From assembly GCF_014649715.1 (NCBI RefSeq), contig NZ_BMTO01000010.1:121688-185687 (forward strand): a stretch of 64,000 nt of DNA, given 5' to 3'. The notes beneath the pieces were generated by a model. That model did no database searches. It was given only the letters and a program-made list of their open reading frames with translations, and was not told the DNA's origin. Position 1 is the stretch's first letter, and each line of letters starts with the position of its first letter. The position numbers and the translations under genes are program-made. The DNA comes from Streptomyces lateritius. Its GTDB lineage: Bacteria; Actinomycetota; Actinomycetes; Streptomycetales; Streptomycetaceae. Shown piece after piece: positions 41,344 to 51,054 of the stretch.

Positions 41344-41376
41344 CGTCGGTGACCTCCTCACACCGCGGCGCCGGTG

Positions 41377-41395
41377 GACCGGGACGGTCCCGGTC
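41377..41395 (-). terminator. Hairpin at the end of the xylose-type operon
   Basis: GACCGGGA pairs with TCCCGGTC around CGG; it overlaps the permease stop codon. Confidence 0.5.
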
Positions 41396-42715
41396 AGGCG
41401 CGGCCCGCGGCCTTCTGGCTTCTGCGGGACAGCGAGTCGACGACCACCGCGGCGAGCAGGACCGACCCGGTGATCATGAACTGGACGGCGTTGCTGACAC
41501 CCATGATGTTCATTCCGGACTGGATGGACCCGATCACCAGCGCGCCAAGCAGCGCGGACCAGACGGAGCCGCGGCCGCCGAACAGGCTCGTCCCGCCGAT
41601 GACTGCCGCGGCGATGACGTTCATCAGCAGGTTGCCGCCGCCGGAGGTCTGGCTCGCGGACTGGATCTGGCCGGCCAGGAAGATGCCGCCGATCGCCGCC
41701 ATCATGCCGGCGATCGTGAAGACGGACATGCGGACGAACGGCACACTGATGCCGGCCCGGCGCGCTCCCTCGATGTTGCCGCCGACGGCGAAGATCCGGC
41801 GGCCGTAGGTGGTGCGGCGCAGCACGAAGTCCAGCACGACCAGCAGGATCAGGAAGATCAGGAGGGCCAGCGGAAGGCCTTGGTACTGGTTGAGGATGTA
41901 CGCGGCGGCGAAGGCGATCGCGGCGATGACGACCGTACGGAGCACGATCTCCGCCACCGGCCGGAACGGCACCCTTGCCTTCTGCCGGCGTCGGGCGTCC
42001 AGTAGTGAGGCCGCCAGGAAGAGGCCGACGCCCACGGCCGCCGTCACGTAGGCGGCGGCAGGGCTGTGGAAAATCGTGGAGTAGAGCTTGGCGACGATGG
42101 TCTCGCTGGGGATGTTGACCGTGCCGCTGGTGCCGAGCACCTGCAGCATCAGTCCGTTCCAGGCGAGGTTGCCGGCCAGGGTGACGACGAACGCGGGCAC
42201 GCCCACTTTGGCGAAGAAGAAGCCGTGGATGAGGCCGACGGCCGCGCCGCCGGCCACGGCGACCAGGAGCGCCAGCCACTCGTTCATGCCGTTGATGACG
42301 TTGAACACGGCGAACAGCGCGGCGCACAGGCCGCTGACGGAGCCGACGGACAGGTCGATCTCGCCGAGCAGCAGGACGAAGACGATACCGACGGCGATCA
42401 TGCCGGTGCCGACGATCTGCTGGCTGAGGTCGGAGAGGTTCTGGGCCGAGAGGAAGGCGCTGTTGAGGCTGCCGAACACGGTCCAGATGATGATCACGGC
42501 GACGACGACGGGAAGGGAGCCCAGCTCACCGCTGCGCAGCTTGCGCCGGAACTCCCCGAGGTATCCCCGGACGCCTTCCTCTCGGACGAGCAGGCGGGTG
42601 TCGACGGCGGGCAGGGAATCGCGCGCCGGTTCCTGGGCGGTGGCTTCGTCGGGGCGTCCGCCGACGCCTCTGGCCGGGCCGTTGCCGGGGGCTCCGCCGG
42701 GGTCTTGGTCGCGGC

Positions 42716-42719
<4 letters not shown>
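41394..42719 (-). CDS. xylH: Monosaccharide ABC transporter permease (XylH-like)
   Basis: 441 aa, about ten or more helices. FVLLLGEIDLSVGSVSGLCAALFAVF is the family hallmark; AVGGNIEGARRAGISVPFVRMSVFTIAGMMAAIGGIFLAG and VIGGTSLFGGRGSVWSALLGALVIGSIQSGMN are further blocks. The N-terminal ~65 residues are cytoplasmic and polar. Its ATG overlaps the ATPase stop (ATGA). It imports an aldopentose or other monosaccharide; xylose is the best guess from similarity. Confidence 0.85.
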
Positions 42720-43567
<848 letters not shown>

Positions 43568-43569
43568 GG

Positions 43570-44658
43570 CTACTGGAGACCGGCCTCCTTGCAGGCTGCC
43601 GCGTAGGTCGGGGTGCAGATCTCCTGGACGGTGTACATGTCGTCCTTGACGACCGTGTCCTTGATGTTGTCCTTGGTGACCACGATCGGCGTCAGCAGGG
43701 TGGCGGGGACCTTCTCGCCGCTGCCGCTGGTGACGGTGGTGGGCGTCAGCGACTTGGGCAGCTCCTTGCCCTCGGCCAGGTTGACCGCCATCGTCGCCGC
43801 CGCGTCGGCCTCGGGCTTGTACGGCTTCTGGATGGTGATCGTCTGGGTGCCGAGGAGGAGTCGCTGGATGGCGTCCAGCTGGGCGTCCTGACCGGTCAGC
43901 GGCACGTTCATGCCGGCCGCCTTGAGGGCGGTGGCGATACCGGCGGCCAGTCCGTCGTTGGCCGAGTAGACGCCGACGATGTTCTCCTTGCCGAGCGCGC
44001 TGATGGCGCCGGACATCTGCTGGTTGGCGTTGTTCGGGTCCCAGTTCGGGGTGTCGTACTCCTTGCCGATCTTCACCTTGCCGTCCAGGACGGAGTGCGC
44101 GCCGGCCTTGAACTCGGCGGCGTTCGGGTCGGTCGGCGAGCCGTTGTGCATCACGATCTGGCCGGTCTCGGCCTTGTCGCCGAGCGCGTCGAGCAGCGCC
44201 TGGCCCTGCAGCTCGCCGACCTTGCGGTTGTCGTAACTGACGTAGGCGTCGACGGGTCCCTGGGCGAGGCGGTCGTACGCCACGACCTTCACGCCGGCGT
44301 CACGGGCCTTCTGCACGGAGGACTGGATCGACTTGGCGTCGACGGCGTCGAGGATGAGCACCTTGTCGCCCTTGGCGAGGGCGGTGTTCACCTGCTGTTG
44401 CTGGGTGGTCGCGCTCTCGGCGGCGTTGTAGTAGTCGATCTGGGCGTCCGGCGCCAGTTCCTTGATCTTCGCCTCGATGTAGGGCCGGTCGAATTTCTCG
44501 TACCGTGTCGTCTTGCTCTCCGGCAGCAGGAGACCGATCTTCACCTCACCCTGCGCGCTGTCCGCGCCCGGCTGCTCCGCGCCGCTGGTTGCGACCGCTC
44601 CCAGAGAGAGGGCTACGGCTCCGGCCAGGGCTATCGCGCCCCGCACCATACGGGTCAT
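43570..44658 (-). CDS. xylF: Xylose-type ABC transporter substrate-binding protein
   Basis: 362 aa. Signal peptide to about 28 (LAGAVALSLGAVATSGAEQ); no lipobox. VKIGLLLPESKTTRYEKFDRPYIEAKI, LILDAVDAKSIQSSVQKARDAGVKVVAYDRL and VYSANDGLAAGIATALKAAGM are XylF/type-1 binding protein blocks; LTGQDAQLDAIQRLLLGTQTITIQKP is sugar-contact region. RBS AAAGGAG lies before ATG. First gene of the operon; an AT-rich near palindrome is upstream. No ROK-type XylR gene is adjacent. Confidence 0.87.
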   Translation of the reverse strand: MTRMVRGAIALAGAVALSLGAVATSGAEQPGADSAQGEVKIGLLLPESKTTRYEKFDRPYIEAKIKELAPDAQIDYYNAAESATTQQQQVNTALAKGDKVLILDAVDAKSIQSSVQKARDAGVKVVAYDRLAQGPVDAYVSYDNRKVGELQGQALLDALGDKAETGQIVMHNGSPTDPNAAEFKAGAHSVLDGKVKIGKEYDTPNWDPNNANQQMSGAISALGKENIVGVYSANDGLAAGIATALKAAGMNVPLTGQDAQLDAIQRLLLGTQTITIQKPYKPEADAAATMAVNLAEGKELPKSLTPTTVTSGSGEKVPATLLTPIVVTKDNIKDTVVKDDMYTVQEICTPTYAAACKEAGLQ

Positions 44659-44720
44659 GGGAGGCTCCTTTCGTGCCGCCCCTTCCCCTTCACCGGAAGG
44701 GCGCGGGAGCGAGGATGCAC

Positions 44721-44733
44721 ATATGGCCTATAT
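44721..44733. promoter_or_regulatory. AT-rich near palindrome upstream of the xylose-type operon
   Basis: ATATGGCCTATAT, followed by ATCG, is the most AT-rich patch of this region, 63 bases before the xylF start. It is probably part of the promoter or an operator; TTGCGG on the minus strand at 44745-44750 could be a -35. Confidence 0.4.
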
Positions 44734-44924
44734 ATCGACATTAACCGCAACCGGAGGAGCGGCAAGCGGGTGACGCCGGCCTTGCGGCGCCGGGCCCGGC
44801 ATGGACCGGTTCCAGGCTGCGCGACCACGGCGAGGAGTTGCCGGGCGCTCTCTTTCGGTGCGCCGCACCGGCGTGGTCGACTTGGGCCCGGACCCGACTC
44901 CTCCAGCGAATCGAGCCGATACGG

Positions 44925-46274
44925 ATGACCGAGCTGCCGACGACCGTGCTGAGCCGGATGTACGTGGACGAGTGCCGGCGCGAAGGCGGCGGCCTGGGTG
45001 ACGCCGTCGCCCGCGCGGAGCTGCCTCCGGCCTTCGACGAGGCCTGGCGCGCCCACCTGCTGTCCCGCCCCTGGTTCGCGCACGGCCCGGAACTGGCCGC
45101 CTTCGCCGCAGACTTGGAGCGTCTCTTCGAGCTTCTCGTCTCGCTCCCGCGACGGCTCTTCGACGGCGACGTCGAGCGGTACGCGGCGGAGATCGGGCTC
45201 GGCCCCCGGCACGCGGCCCTGCTGTGCCGGGCGGGCTCCGGCCGCCCCGACAAGCTCGGCCGCGCGGACGTGTACCACGACGGCACGTCGTACAAGCTCC
45301 TGGAGTTCAACCTCGGCAGCGAGGTGGGCGGCACGGACATGGCCGTGTTCAACCAGAGTCTTCTGCGAGTGCCGGGTTTCGCCGACTTCGCCCGGCGGCA
45401 CGGTCTCGACCACGTGGACATCGCGGCGCGGATGGCGGCCGTCCTGCGCGACAGGGCCCGGCCGGTCGTGGCGGCCGGCGCGGAGCCGGTGATCGGCCTC
45501 ATCGAGGGGAACGGCGCCGTCGCCGCGTACGGAAGGCTGATGCGCGCCGTCCAGGAGGCGATGGCGGCGCAGGGCCTCGACCTGAGGATCGGCGAGGTGG
45601 GCGAGGTGCGCGCCCGGACGGACGGCAAGCTGACCCTGCGCGGCACCCCACTGGACGTGGTGCTGCGGAACTTCGCGGCCGGTCAACTGCTCGACGACCC
45701 GGCCGGCCCGGAGGCGGCGGAGCCCTTCGTCCGCGCCCACGAGGCCGGCAGGACCGTGCTGTTCACATCGCTGGAGAGCGGCCTCTACTCCCACAAGAGC
45801 GCCTTGGCCCTGCTCTCCGACCCGCGGTGGAGCACCGCCTTCGACGCCGAGGAGCGGGCGCTGTTGGACCGCGTTCTGCCCTGGAGCCGCACCCTGCGCG
45901 CCTCAGGACCGGCCGAGCTGCTGGACGTCTGCCGCGAGCGCAGGGAGCACCTCATCCTGAAACCCGGGGCGGGGTACGGCGGCATGGACACGTTCGTCGG
46001 CTGGGAGTGCAGCGACGCCCAGTGGCGGCAGGCGCTGGAGACGGCGGCCGCACACGGCTACATCGCCCAGGAGCGGGTGGTGCCCCGCCCCGAGCCGGTC
46101 CACGACCCGGCCACCGGCACGGTCGACGACTGGATCGCGGCCCTGGGGATCTTCCTCACCGACGACGGCTACGCGGGCGCCCACGCGCGGGCCAACCGCG
46201 CCGACGGCGGGGCGATCGTCGCCATCAGCAGCAACCCGGACACCCGCATGGCCGGCGTGTTCACGCACCCCTGA
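44925..46274 (+). CDS. Orphan ATP-grasp ligase (glutathionylspermidine-synthase-like fold)
   Basis: 449 aa from ATG 44925; ribosome site weak, frame open upstream to 44838. YKLLEFNLGSEVGGTDMAVFNQSLL and the nucleotide loop REHLILKPGAGYGGMDTFVGWE (about 340-361), YIAQERVVPRPEPV and GGAIVAISSNPDTR fit circularly permuted ATP-grasp enzymes. It should form an amide or peptide bond using ATP. No partner gene or peptide precursor is next to it, so the substrates are unknown. It is divergent from the xylose-type operon. Confidence 0.7.
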   Translation: MTELPTTVLSRMYVDECRREGGGLGDAVARAELPPAFDEAWRAHLLSRPWFAHGPELAAFAADLERLFELLVSLPRRLFDGDVERYAAEIGLGPRHAALLCRAGSGRPDKLGRADVYHDGTSYKLLEFNLGSEVGGTDMAVFNQSLLRVPGFADFARRHGLDHVDIAARMAAVLRDRARPVVAAGAEPVIGLIEGNGAVAAYGRLMRAVQEAMAAQGLDLRIGEVGEVRARTDGKLTLRGTPLDVVLRNFAAGQLLDDPAGPEAAEPFVRAHEAGRTVLFTSLESGLYSHKSALALLSDPRWSTAFDAEERALLDRVLPWSRTLRASGPAELLDVCRERREHLILKPGAGYGGMDTFVGWECSDAQWRQALETAAAHGYIAQERVVPRPEPVHDPATGTVDDWIAALGIFLTDDGYAGAHARANRADGGAIVAISSNPDTRMAGVFTHP

Positions 46275-46295
46275 GCGATCCTGGCGCTCGGTGTC

Positions 46296-47069
46296 CTACG
46301 CCGGCCGCGTCGACGACAGGACGCCTATCTTGTCGATCCGGTGCTCGGGGTTGCCCTGGGCGTCGCGCCAGAAGTTTCCCGCCGCGTCGTCCTCGGGCGT
46401 CGCGCAGGTGGAGAGGGTGATCATGGCCCGGGTGGGCTTCTCGCCCGGCTCGCCCGGAACCGCGGCGCGCTGCTCCGCGAGGGAGCGGGCGGAGCGGAAG
46501 GACGTCGTCCTCGTCTCGACGATCTTGTACACGTAGACGGTGTCCCCGGCCGTGACGAAGACGGAGTCGCCCACGTCGACGGAGGGCAGGTCGCGCAGGG
46601 GCCCGCCCGCGGAGAGCCGGTGGGCGGTCACCAGGTAGTTGCCGATCTCGCCCGGACCGACACCGCCCCGCTTTCCGTAGGGGCTGGCGGCCACGCCCCG
46701 GTCCTGTATCCGCGTTCCCGCCCGGTCGTCGGTCGTTCCCTCGTACGGCACCACGCGCAGGTCGCTGAGGCCGATCGACGGAATGGCCAGCTCCGCGGTC
46801 CGGGGCTTCTCGTCGGGTTCCGGTTCGGCGGCGGGGGCGGCGGCGGGCGTCGCGGGCGGGGACGGGACCGGCGGAGGCGTCGGTTTCGGTGTCGGTTCAG
46901 GCGTCGGGGGCGGCTTGGGCGTCTCGGAGACCGACATGGACACGGACACAGGGGTCGACACGTCGGCCGTACCGCGGCTGCCGCTCACCGCGGAGCAGCC
47001 GACGAGCAGGCCGACCACCACGGCGGCCGAGGTGGTGAGGGCGCTACGAACGACTCGGGCTCTGGGCAT
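46296..47069 (-). CDS. Sortase-family transpeptidase (class E/F-like) with lipoprotein-type N-terminus
   Basis: 257 aa from ATG 47069; the frame is open upstream. The N-terminal hydrophobic segment ends in LLVGC, so it may be lipidated rather than membrane spanning. A long Pro/Thr/Lys linker (about 50-100) follows. The sortase barrel has the catalytic His in NYLVTAHRLSAGGPL (about 150), Cys in MITLSTCATPEDD (about 220) and Arg in NPEHRIDKIG (about 246). It should cut a C-terminal sorting signal, but no LPxTG- or LAxTG-type substrate gene is nearby. The class is uncertain. Confidence 0.82.
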   Translation of the reverse strand: MPRARVVRSALTTSAAVVVGLLVGCSAVSGSRGTADVSTPVSVSMSVSETPKPPPTPEPTPKPTPPPVPSPPATPAAAPAAEPEPDEKPRTAELAIPSIGLSDLRVVPYEGTTDDRAGTRIQDRGVAASPYGKRGGVGPGEIGNYLVTAHRLSAGGPLRDLPSVDVGDSVFVTAGDTVYVYKIVETRTTSFRSARSLAEQRAAVPGEPGEKPTRAMITLSTCATPEDDAAGNFWRDAQGNPEHRIDKIGVLSSTRPA

Positions 47070-47189
47070 GGCGTTCCGGAAGGTCTCGGAGCTCTCGGCC
47101 ACCGCTCTGGGTATGGGCCCGGGGGGCGTCGACAGTGGCCGCTTCAGCGGCGACAACGACGGGTGCGGAGGGCGTATTCCCCGGCCGGT

Positions 47190-47603
47190 TCAGCTGGCGC
47201 TGATGCGCGGGCCGGTGTATACGTCGTGGCCGACCTCTTCCAGCCACGTGGTCTCCGGGACTCCCTCCCCGATGCCTTCCCACAGCGCGAGGTGCGCCAT
47301 GAAGCGGTCGGGAGTGGCGCCGTGCCAGTGCTCCTCACCCGGCGGGGTGTGGATGGTGTCACCGGGGTGGGCCTCGATGATCCTCCCGTCGCGGGTGCCG
47401 ATGAGGGAGATCCCCGAGACGATGTGCAGGGTCTGGCCGAGCGCGTGGGAGTGCCAGTGCGTACGGGCGGAGGGCGCGAAGCGGACCAGGTTGGCGCGCA
47501 GGCGGGAGGGCTCCCGGCCGGCGTGGATGACGTCGAACCAGACCTCCCCGGTGAACCATTCGGCGGGCGCCTTCGTGGTCGGCTGGGGTTCCAGGATTTC
47601 CAC
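47190..47603 (-). CDS. Cupin-domain protein
   Basis: 137 aa from GTG 47603, chosen for GGAGG six bases upstream. The two cupin motifs are THWHSHALGQTLHIVSG (metal His) and GDTIHTPPGEEHWHGA (metal His). It resembles small single-domain cupins near (R)-mandelonitrile lyase and carboxymuconolactone-associated cupins. It probably binds Mn, Fe or Ni; the reaction is unknown. Monocistronic. Confidence 0.85.
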   Translation of the reverse strand: MEILEPQPTTKAPAEWFTGEVWFDVIHAGREPSRLRANLVRFAPSARTHWHSHALGQTLHIVSGISLIGTRDGRIIEAHPGDTIHTPPGEEHWHGATPDRFMAHLALWEGIGEGVPETTWLEEVGHDVYTGPRISAS

Positions 47604-47795
47604 GGCGTACCTCCGTACCTCGCACTGCGGGCGGGGCCCCTCTCTCGATTGTGGCCGCCATGTGCCCTGCGGGCCTTTCGGCGCGCTCCTCGCCATGGAC
47701 AGGCCGCCCTCGCTGGTGCTGTGACCGGGAAAGTACGCCGGGTTGCTCGTTGCGCTGGTCGGATGTGACGACTTCGACTGGCATGGGGAGGCGGG

Positions 47796-48021
47796 ATGGC
47801 GTTACCGGTCAGCGTCCGCGGGCTGACCGAGCAGGAGAGGCAGAAGCTCCAGCACATCGTTCGGCGGGGCAGCACCGGCTCGGTGCGGTTCAGGCGGGCG
47901 ATGATGCTGCTCGCCTCGGCGACACCCGGACGTCCTGGCCGCCCAACGACGCGAACGCGCCCGCATCCGAACCGAGAAAGGCATCCACTGGGGCGGCAGA
48001 CCGCTACCAACCGCGGCCTGA
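47796..48021 (+). mobile_element. IS630-family transposase remnant with internal deletion
   Basis: The first 42 codons (VRGLTEQERQKLQHIVRRG, VRFRRAMMLLASA) match the helix-turn-helix start of IS630-type transposases. The DNA then jumps, one frame over, to RHPDVLAAQRRERARIRTEK and GIHWGGRPLPTAA-stop (48019-48021), which looks like the C-terminus of the same protein. The catalytic DDE region (~270 residues) is absent. The third codon is TTA, rare here. Terminal inverted repeats were not recognised. Confidence 0.7.
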
Positions 48022-48036
48022 CCACTCGTCACAGGA

Positions 48037-48624
48037 TCAAATGTCGCCGTGAACCAGGGCGTGCAGGTGCTCGTCGTGCCATCCGTCTTCGTGCAGCAGG
48101 GCGCTACGCATCGTGCCTTCCAGGGAGTAGCCGGCCTTCGCCGCTACTCGGCACGATGCCGAGTTGGCTACCGCGTGGCACAGCCGGAGCCGGTGCAGCC
48201 CAAGGTCGTCAAACGCCCACTGACTGACGCGCTTCGTAGCCTCGACCATGGCGCCCCGCCCGCGTCCTGCCGGCAGGATCCAGTACATGATTTCGGCACT
48301 GCCGCCACTGAGGTCGATGTCACCCCAGCCAATCAGCCCCACCGCCTGACCACCATCGGGCCGGGCGATGGCCCATATCGCGCTCTGCTCGTTCTCCCAA
48401 CGCTCGCGCATGCGCTCGATCCGCTTGCGCGCTTCCTCCCGCGACGTCACGACGAGCCGGTTCCACTGACGAATGGCCGGTTCCTGGGCAGCGGCTACCA
48501 ACGCGTCGGCGTCTTTGACACGCCAAGGGCGTAGCTCCAAACCGCTGGGCAGAGCAAGCACGGGTTGGTCCATTTTGGCCAGGTGACCTGCGGGAACGAC
48601 GGGCGGAATGGGTGAGGTGATCAT
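48037..48624 (-). CDS. GNAT-family N-acetyltransferase
   Basis: 195 aa. LELRPWRVKDADALVAAAQEPAIRQWN opens the fold. IMYWILPAGRGRGAMVEATKRVSQWAF holds the acetyl-CoA R/Q-x-x-G-x-G/A loop, and GLHRLRLCHAVANSASCRVAAKAGYSLEGTMRSAL is the C-terminal block shared with RimJ/RimL-type transferases. The substrate is unknown; protein N-termini or amines are likely. It lies next to the IS630 remnant and element B. Confidence 0.88.
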   Translation of the reverse strand: MITSPIPPVVPAGHLAKMDQPVLALPSGLELRPWRVKDADALVAAAQEPAIRQWNRLVVTSREEARKRIERMRERWENEQSAIWAIARPDGGQAVGLIGWGDIDLSGGSAEIMYWILPAGRGRGAMVEATKRVSQWAFDDLGLHRLRLCHAVANSASCRVAAKAGYSLEGTMRSALLHEDGWHDEHLHALVHGDI

Positions 48625-48716
48625 CGCCGCATCGTGCCATAGCCCTACACCGGACAGACCTCGCTACATCCGGTGCCTGTCCCTCACCCGGTGAACCTGT
48701 GCGGTCACGGCACTAG

Positions 48717-48871
48717 GCCGTATCCGTGAAGTCCCGCCTGGCCCGCGACGTCTGGCACGCACGCTCGCCGTGTTGTCGGGATCACCCGAGTACGCCCCGT
48801 ACGAGGGCGACCCGCCGCCTCGCGATCGCACGCACCAGACGCCGCAGGCCCTGCCCTGCGGGTCAATACAC
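48717..48871. mobile_element. Short inverted-repeat element, copy B (MITE-like)
   Basis: 155 bases starting GCCGTATCC. It is closely similar to copy A over the first ~145 bases apart from small indels; the right end (ATACAC) is worn. CTAG flanks both sides (48713-48716 and 48872-48875), a four-base target duplication like that of IS5-type elements. The right CTAG contains the TAG stop of the adjacent DMT gene. Confidence 0.7.
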
Positions 48872-49726
48872 CTAGGTCGCGCTGACCCCGCTGCGCGCCA
48901 GCGCGAACACCCCGAAGACGATCAGACCGACTCCCGCCAGCTGCGGCAGCAGCCACCACCCCGTGCGGACGTGTTCCTCGTACAGCAGAATGCCGAGCAT
49001 CAGGCTCACCGTCGCGTCCCCCAGCGTCAGCGCGGGCTGCGAGGCGACCAGGGGTCCGCCCTGCATGGCGTGTTCGAGCAGAAGGATCGCCGCGATCCCG
49101 GTCGCACCGAAGGCGTACGTCTGCCAGCTCGTCAGGAAGGCGCCGATACCGCCCTCCTCCAGAATGTGCATCGACACCTTCATCAGGGCCGCGGTGAGGG
49201 CGTAACAGATCGCCGTCGCGGCTCCGAGGCAACCGGCGCGGGCGCGTCCCGTCGGCTTCTTCAGGCCGACCGTGGACAGCGCCAGGACCGCGACGCCGCA
49301 CGCCACGAGCGCCGGAATCCAGCGGTCCAGCGGTACTTGCGTACGGTTCCCGGCGGGCGAGGCGGCCATCAGGGCCACCCCGAGGCCGACGACCACCGCT
49401 GCCACGGCGTACCAAAGGCGGGCGGGGAGCCGCTGGCGCGCCAGCAGCGACGCGATCAGCAGGGCGAGCGGCAGCTCGAGCACGAACAGGGGTTGTACGA
49501 GCGCCAGCGGCCCGGTCGCCAGGGCCGCCGCCTGCCCGACCCCGGCCGCGATCAGCGCGAGGATGCCGACCAGCCAGAGCGGGCGCCGCATCAGGTCGAG
49601 GATCAGACTCGGGCGGAACGAGTCCGTCTGACGGACTGTCAGCGTCGCGCGGCGCTGCAGCACCGTGGCGAGCGCGTTGCTGAACGCGGCGAACAAGGAG
49701 AACAGGACCGGCAGGACGACACCCAT
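48872..49726 (-). CDS. DMT-superfamily (EamA-like) transporter
   Basis: 284 aa from ATG 49726; frame open upstream to 49798. About nine or ten helices: VVLPVLFSLFAAFSNALATVLQRRA, LWLVGILALIAAGVGQAAALA, LALVQPLFVLELPLALLIASLLA, YAVAAVVVGLGVALMAASP, TLGDATVSLMLGILLYEEHVRTGWWLLPQLAGVGLIVFGVFALA. It exports an unknown small metabolite. A second, related protein is at 62.5 kb. The stop lies in the target duplication of element B. Confidence 0.85.
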   Translation of the reverse strand: MGVVLPVLFSLFAAFSNALATVLQRRATLTVRQTDSFRPSLILDLMRRPLWLVGILALIAAGVGQAAALATGPLALVQPLFVLELPLALLIASLLARQRLPARLWYAVAAVVVGLGVALMAASPAGNRTQVPLDRWIPALVACGVAVLALSTVGLKKPTGRARAGCLGAATAICYALTAALMKVSMHILEEGGIGAFLTSWQTYAFGATGIAAILLLEHAMQGGPLVASQPALTLGDATVSLMLGILLYEEHVRTGWWLLPQLAGVGLIVFGVFALARSGVSAT

Positions 49727-49878
49727 CCCCTGATACTCACCGGCGCGGGCGAAGGGCCTCGTGACGACACCGGCCCGGGGCAGGGGTTTGCCCCGCATTC
49801 GCCCGTCCGGGCTCCCGGAGGGGCGAATGTGGACGGTCGGGCGTGGCCCGCCGACCTGGCGGTGGTAGGTCGTCGGTC

Positions 49879-50946
49879 ATGCAGCCAGGCACGCCCCCGC
49901 CGGTGTCCCCGTTCCTTCGCACAGCCGCCGCATACGCGTGGCGGCTGCTCGCCGTCGGAGTTCTCGTCTACAGCCTGTTCGCCCTGCTCGGGCGCTTCCA
50001 CGAGATCGGCGTGGCCGTGTTCCTCGGTCTGGTGATCACGGCGCTGCTGCGTCCGGTCGCGGATGTGGTCGCCGGGGGCCTGCCCCGCCCGCTGGCGGTC
50101 GCCATCACCTTCCTCGGCGGCATCGCGCTCGTCCTCGGTGTCCTCACGCTGGTCGGCGAGGCGGTGGCGGGTGAGCGGGCGACACTGGTGCGCGAGTTCC
50201 GGGTCGGCGTCGACCGGATCGAGCACTGGCTCGAACGACCGCCGTTCCGGCTGAATCCGGAGGCGCTCTCCGACGTCCAGGGCAAGATCGGACAGTGGCT
50301 GTCGAGTCACCGCTCCACCCTGGTCAGCCGGGCGTTGAGCGGAGCGAGCGAGCTGGTGTCGGTGCTCACCACGCTCGCGCTGGCACTGTTCTGCTCGGTG
50401 TTCTTCATCCACTCGGGAGACCGTCAGTGGTCCTGGCTCCAGGAGCAGCTGCCGCGCTCCGTGCGCGGCCGCGTCAAGATCGGCGGACGCGCGGCCTGGC
50501 ACACCTTCACCGGCTATACGCACGGCATCGTGCTGGTGGCCGCGACGAACGCGGTCCTCGTCGGTCTCGCGCTCTGGCTCCTCGGCGTCCCACTGGCGGT
50601 CCCGTTGGCGCTCCTGGAGTTCATGGCCGCCTTCGTCCCGCTGATCGGCTCCCCCGTCGCTCTCGCGGTCGCCGCCGTCGTGGCGCTCGCATCGCAGGGC
50701 CCTCTGGTGGCGGCGATCGTGGTCGCGCTGATCGTGGTCATCGGACAGATCGAGGGCCATCTGCTGCATCCGCTCGTGATGAGCTGGGCCGTTCGGCTGC
50801 ACCCTCTGGTGGTGGCGATCTCGGTGATCGCGGGATCGATCGCGGCCGGAATCGTGGGGGCCGTGGTGGCCGTGCCCCTAATCTCGGTGACCTGGGCGGT
50901 CCACCGGGCCCTGCGAGAGGCCCGCGGGGTGACCGCGGGCCCGTGA
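49879..50946 (+). CDS. AI-2E-family (PerM/YdiK-type) membrane transporter
   Basis: 355 aa from ATG 49879. LLAVGVLVYSLFALLGRFHEIGVAVFLGLVITALLRPVADVV begins the family pattern, then a periplasmic-type loop. Later helices are VLVAATNAVLVGLALWLLGVPLAVPLALLEFMAAFVPLIGSPVALAVAAVVALA and ALIVVIGQIEGHLLHPLVMSWAVRLHPLVVAISVIAGSIAAGIVGAVVAVPL. The Q-x-x-E...P signature is intact. Substrate unknown. Terminator at 50948. Confidence 0.9.
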   Translation: MQPGTPPPVSPFLRTAAAYAWRLLAVGVLVYSLFALLGRFHEIGVAVFLGLVITALLRPVADVVAGGLPRPLAVAITFLGGIALVLGVLTLVGEAVAGERATLVREFRVGVDRIEHWLERPPFRLNPEALSDVQGKIGQWLSSHRSTLVSRALSGASELVSVLTTLALALFCSVFFIHSGDRQWSWLQEQLPRSVRGRVKIGGRAAWHTFTGYTHGIVLVAATNAVLVGLALWLLGVPLAVPLALLEFMAAFVPLIGSPVALAVAAVVALASQGPLVAAIVVALIVVIGQIEGHLLHPLVMSWAVRLHPLVVAISVIAGSIAAGIVGAVVAVPLISVTWAVHRALREARGVTAGP

Positions 50947-50947
50947 T

Positions 50948-50979
50948 CCGAGCCCGCCCCATGGGGGCGGCGGGCTCGG
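50948..50979 (+). terminator. Terminator of the AI-2E-family gene
   Basis: CCGAGCCCGCC pairs with GGCGGGCTCGG (11 bp, 10-base loop), two bases after the stop. Confidence 0.75.
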
Positions 50980-50990
50980 GTACCCCCTGG

Positions 50991-51048
50991 GCCGTGTCCG
51001 TGAAGTCCCGCCTGACCCGCGGTCGGACCGCTACTGTCCGGACACGAC
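50991..51048. mobile_element. Short inverted-repeat element, copy C (internally deleted)
   Basis: 58 bases with intact ends GCCGTGTCC and GGACACGAC, and GTGAAGTCCCGCCTG inside as in copy B. CTGG flanks both sides (50987-50990 and 51049-51052), a clean four-base duplication. The element sits between convergent genes. Confidence 0.75.
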
Positions 51049-51054
51049 CTGGTT

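Noticed and set aside
44659-46274. A RiPP cluster around the ATP-grasp ligase
   Set aside because: No small precursor-like ORF with a ribosome site, and no protease or other maturation gene nearby.
46296-47603. Possible pilin or sortase-substrate operon
   Set aside because: No LPxTG/LAxTG-type substrate or second sortase gene is adjacent; the cupin is unrelated.
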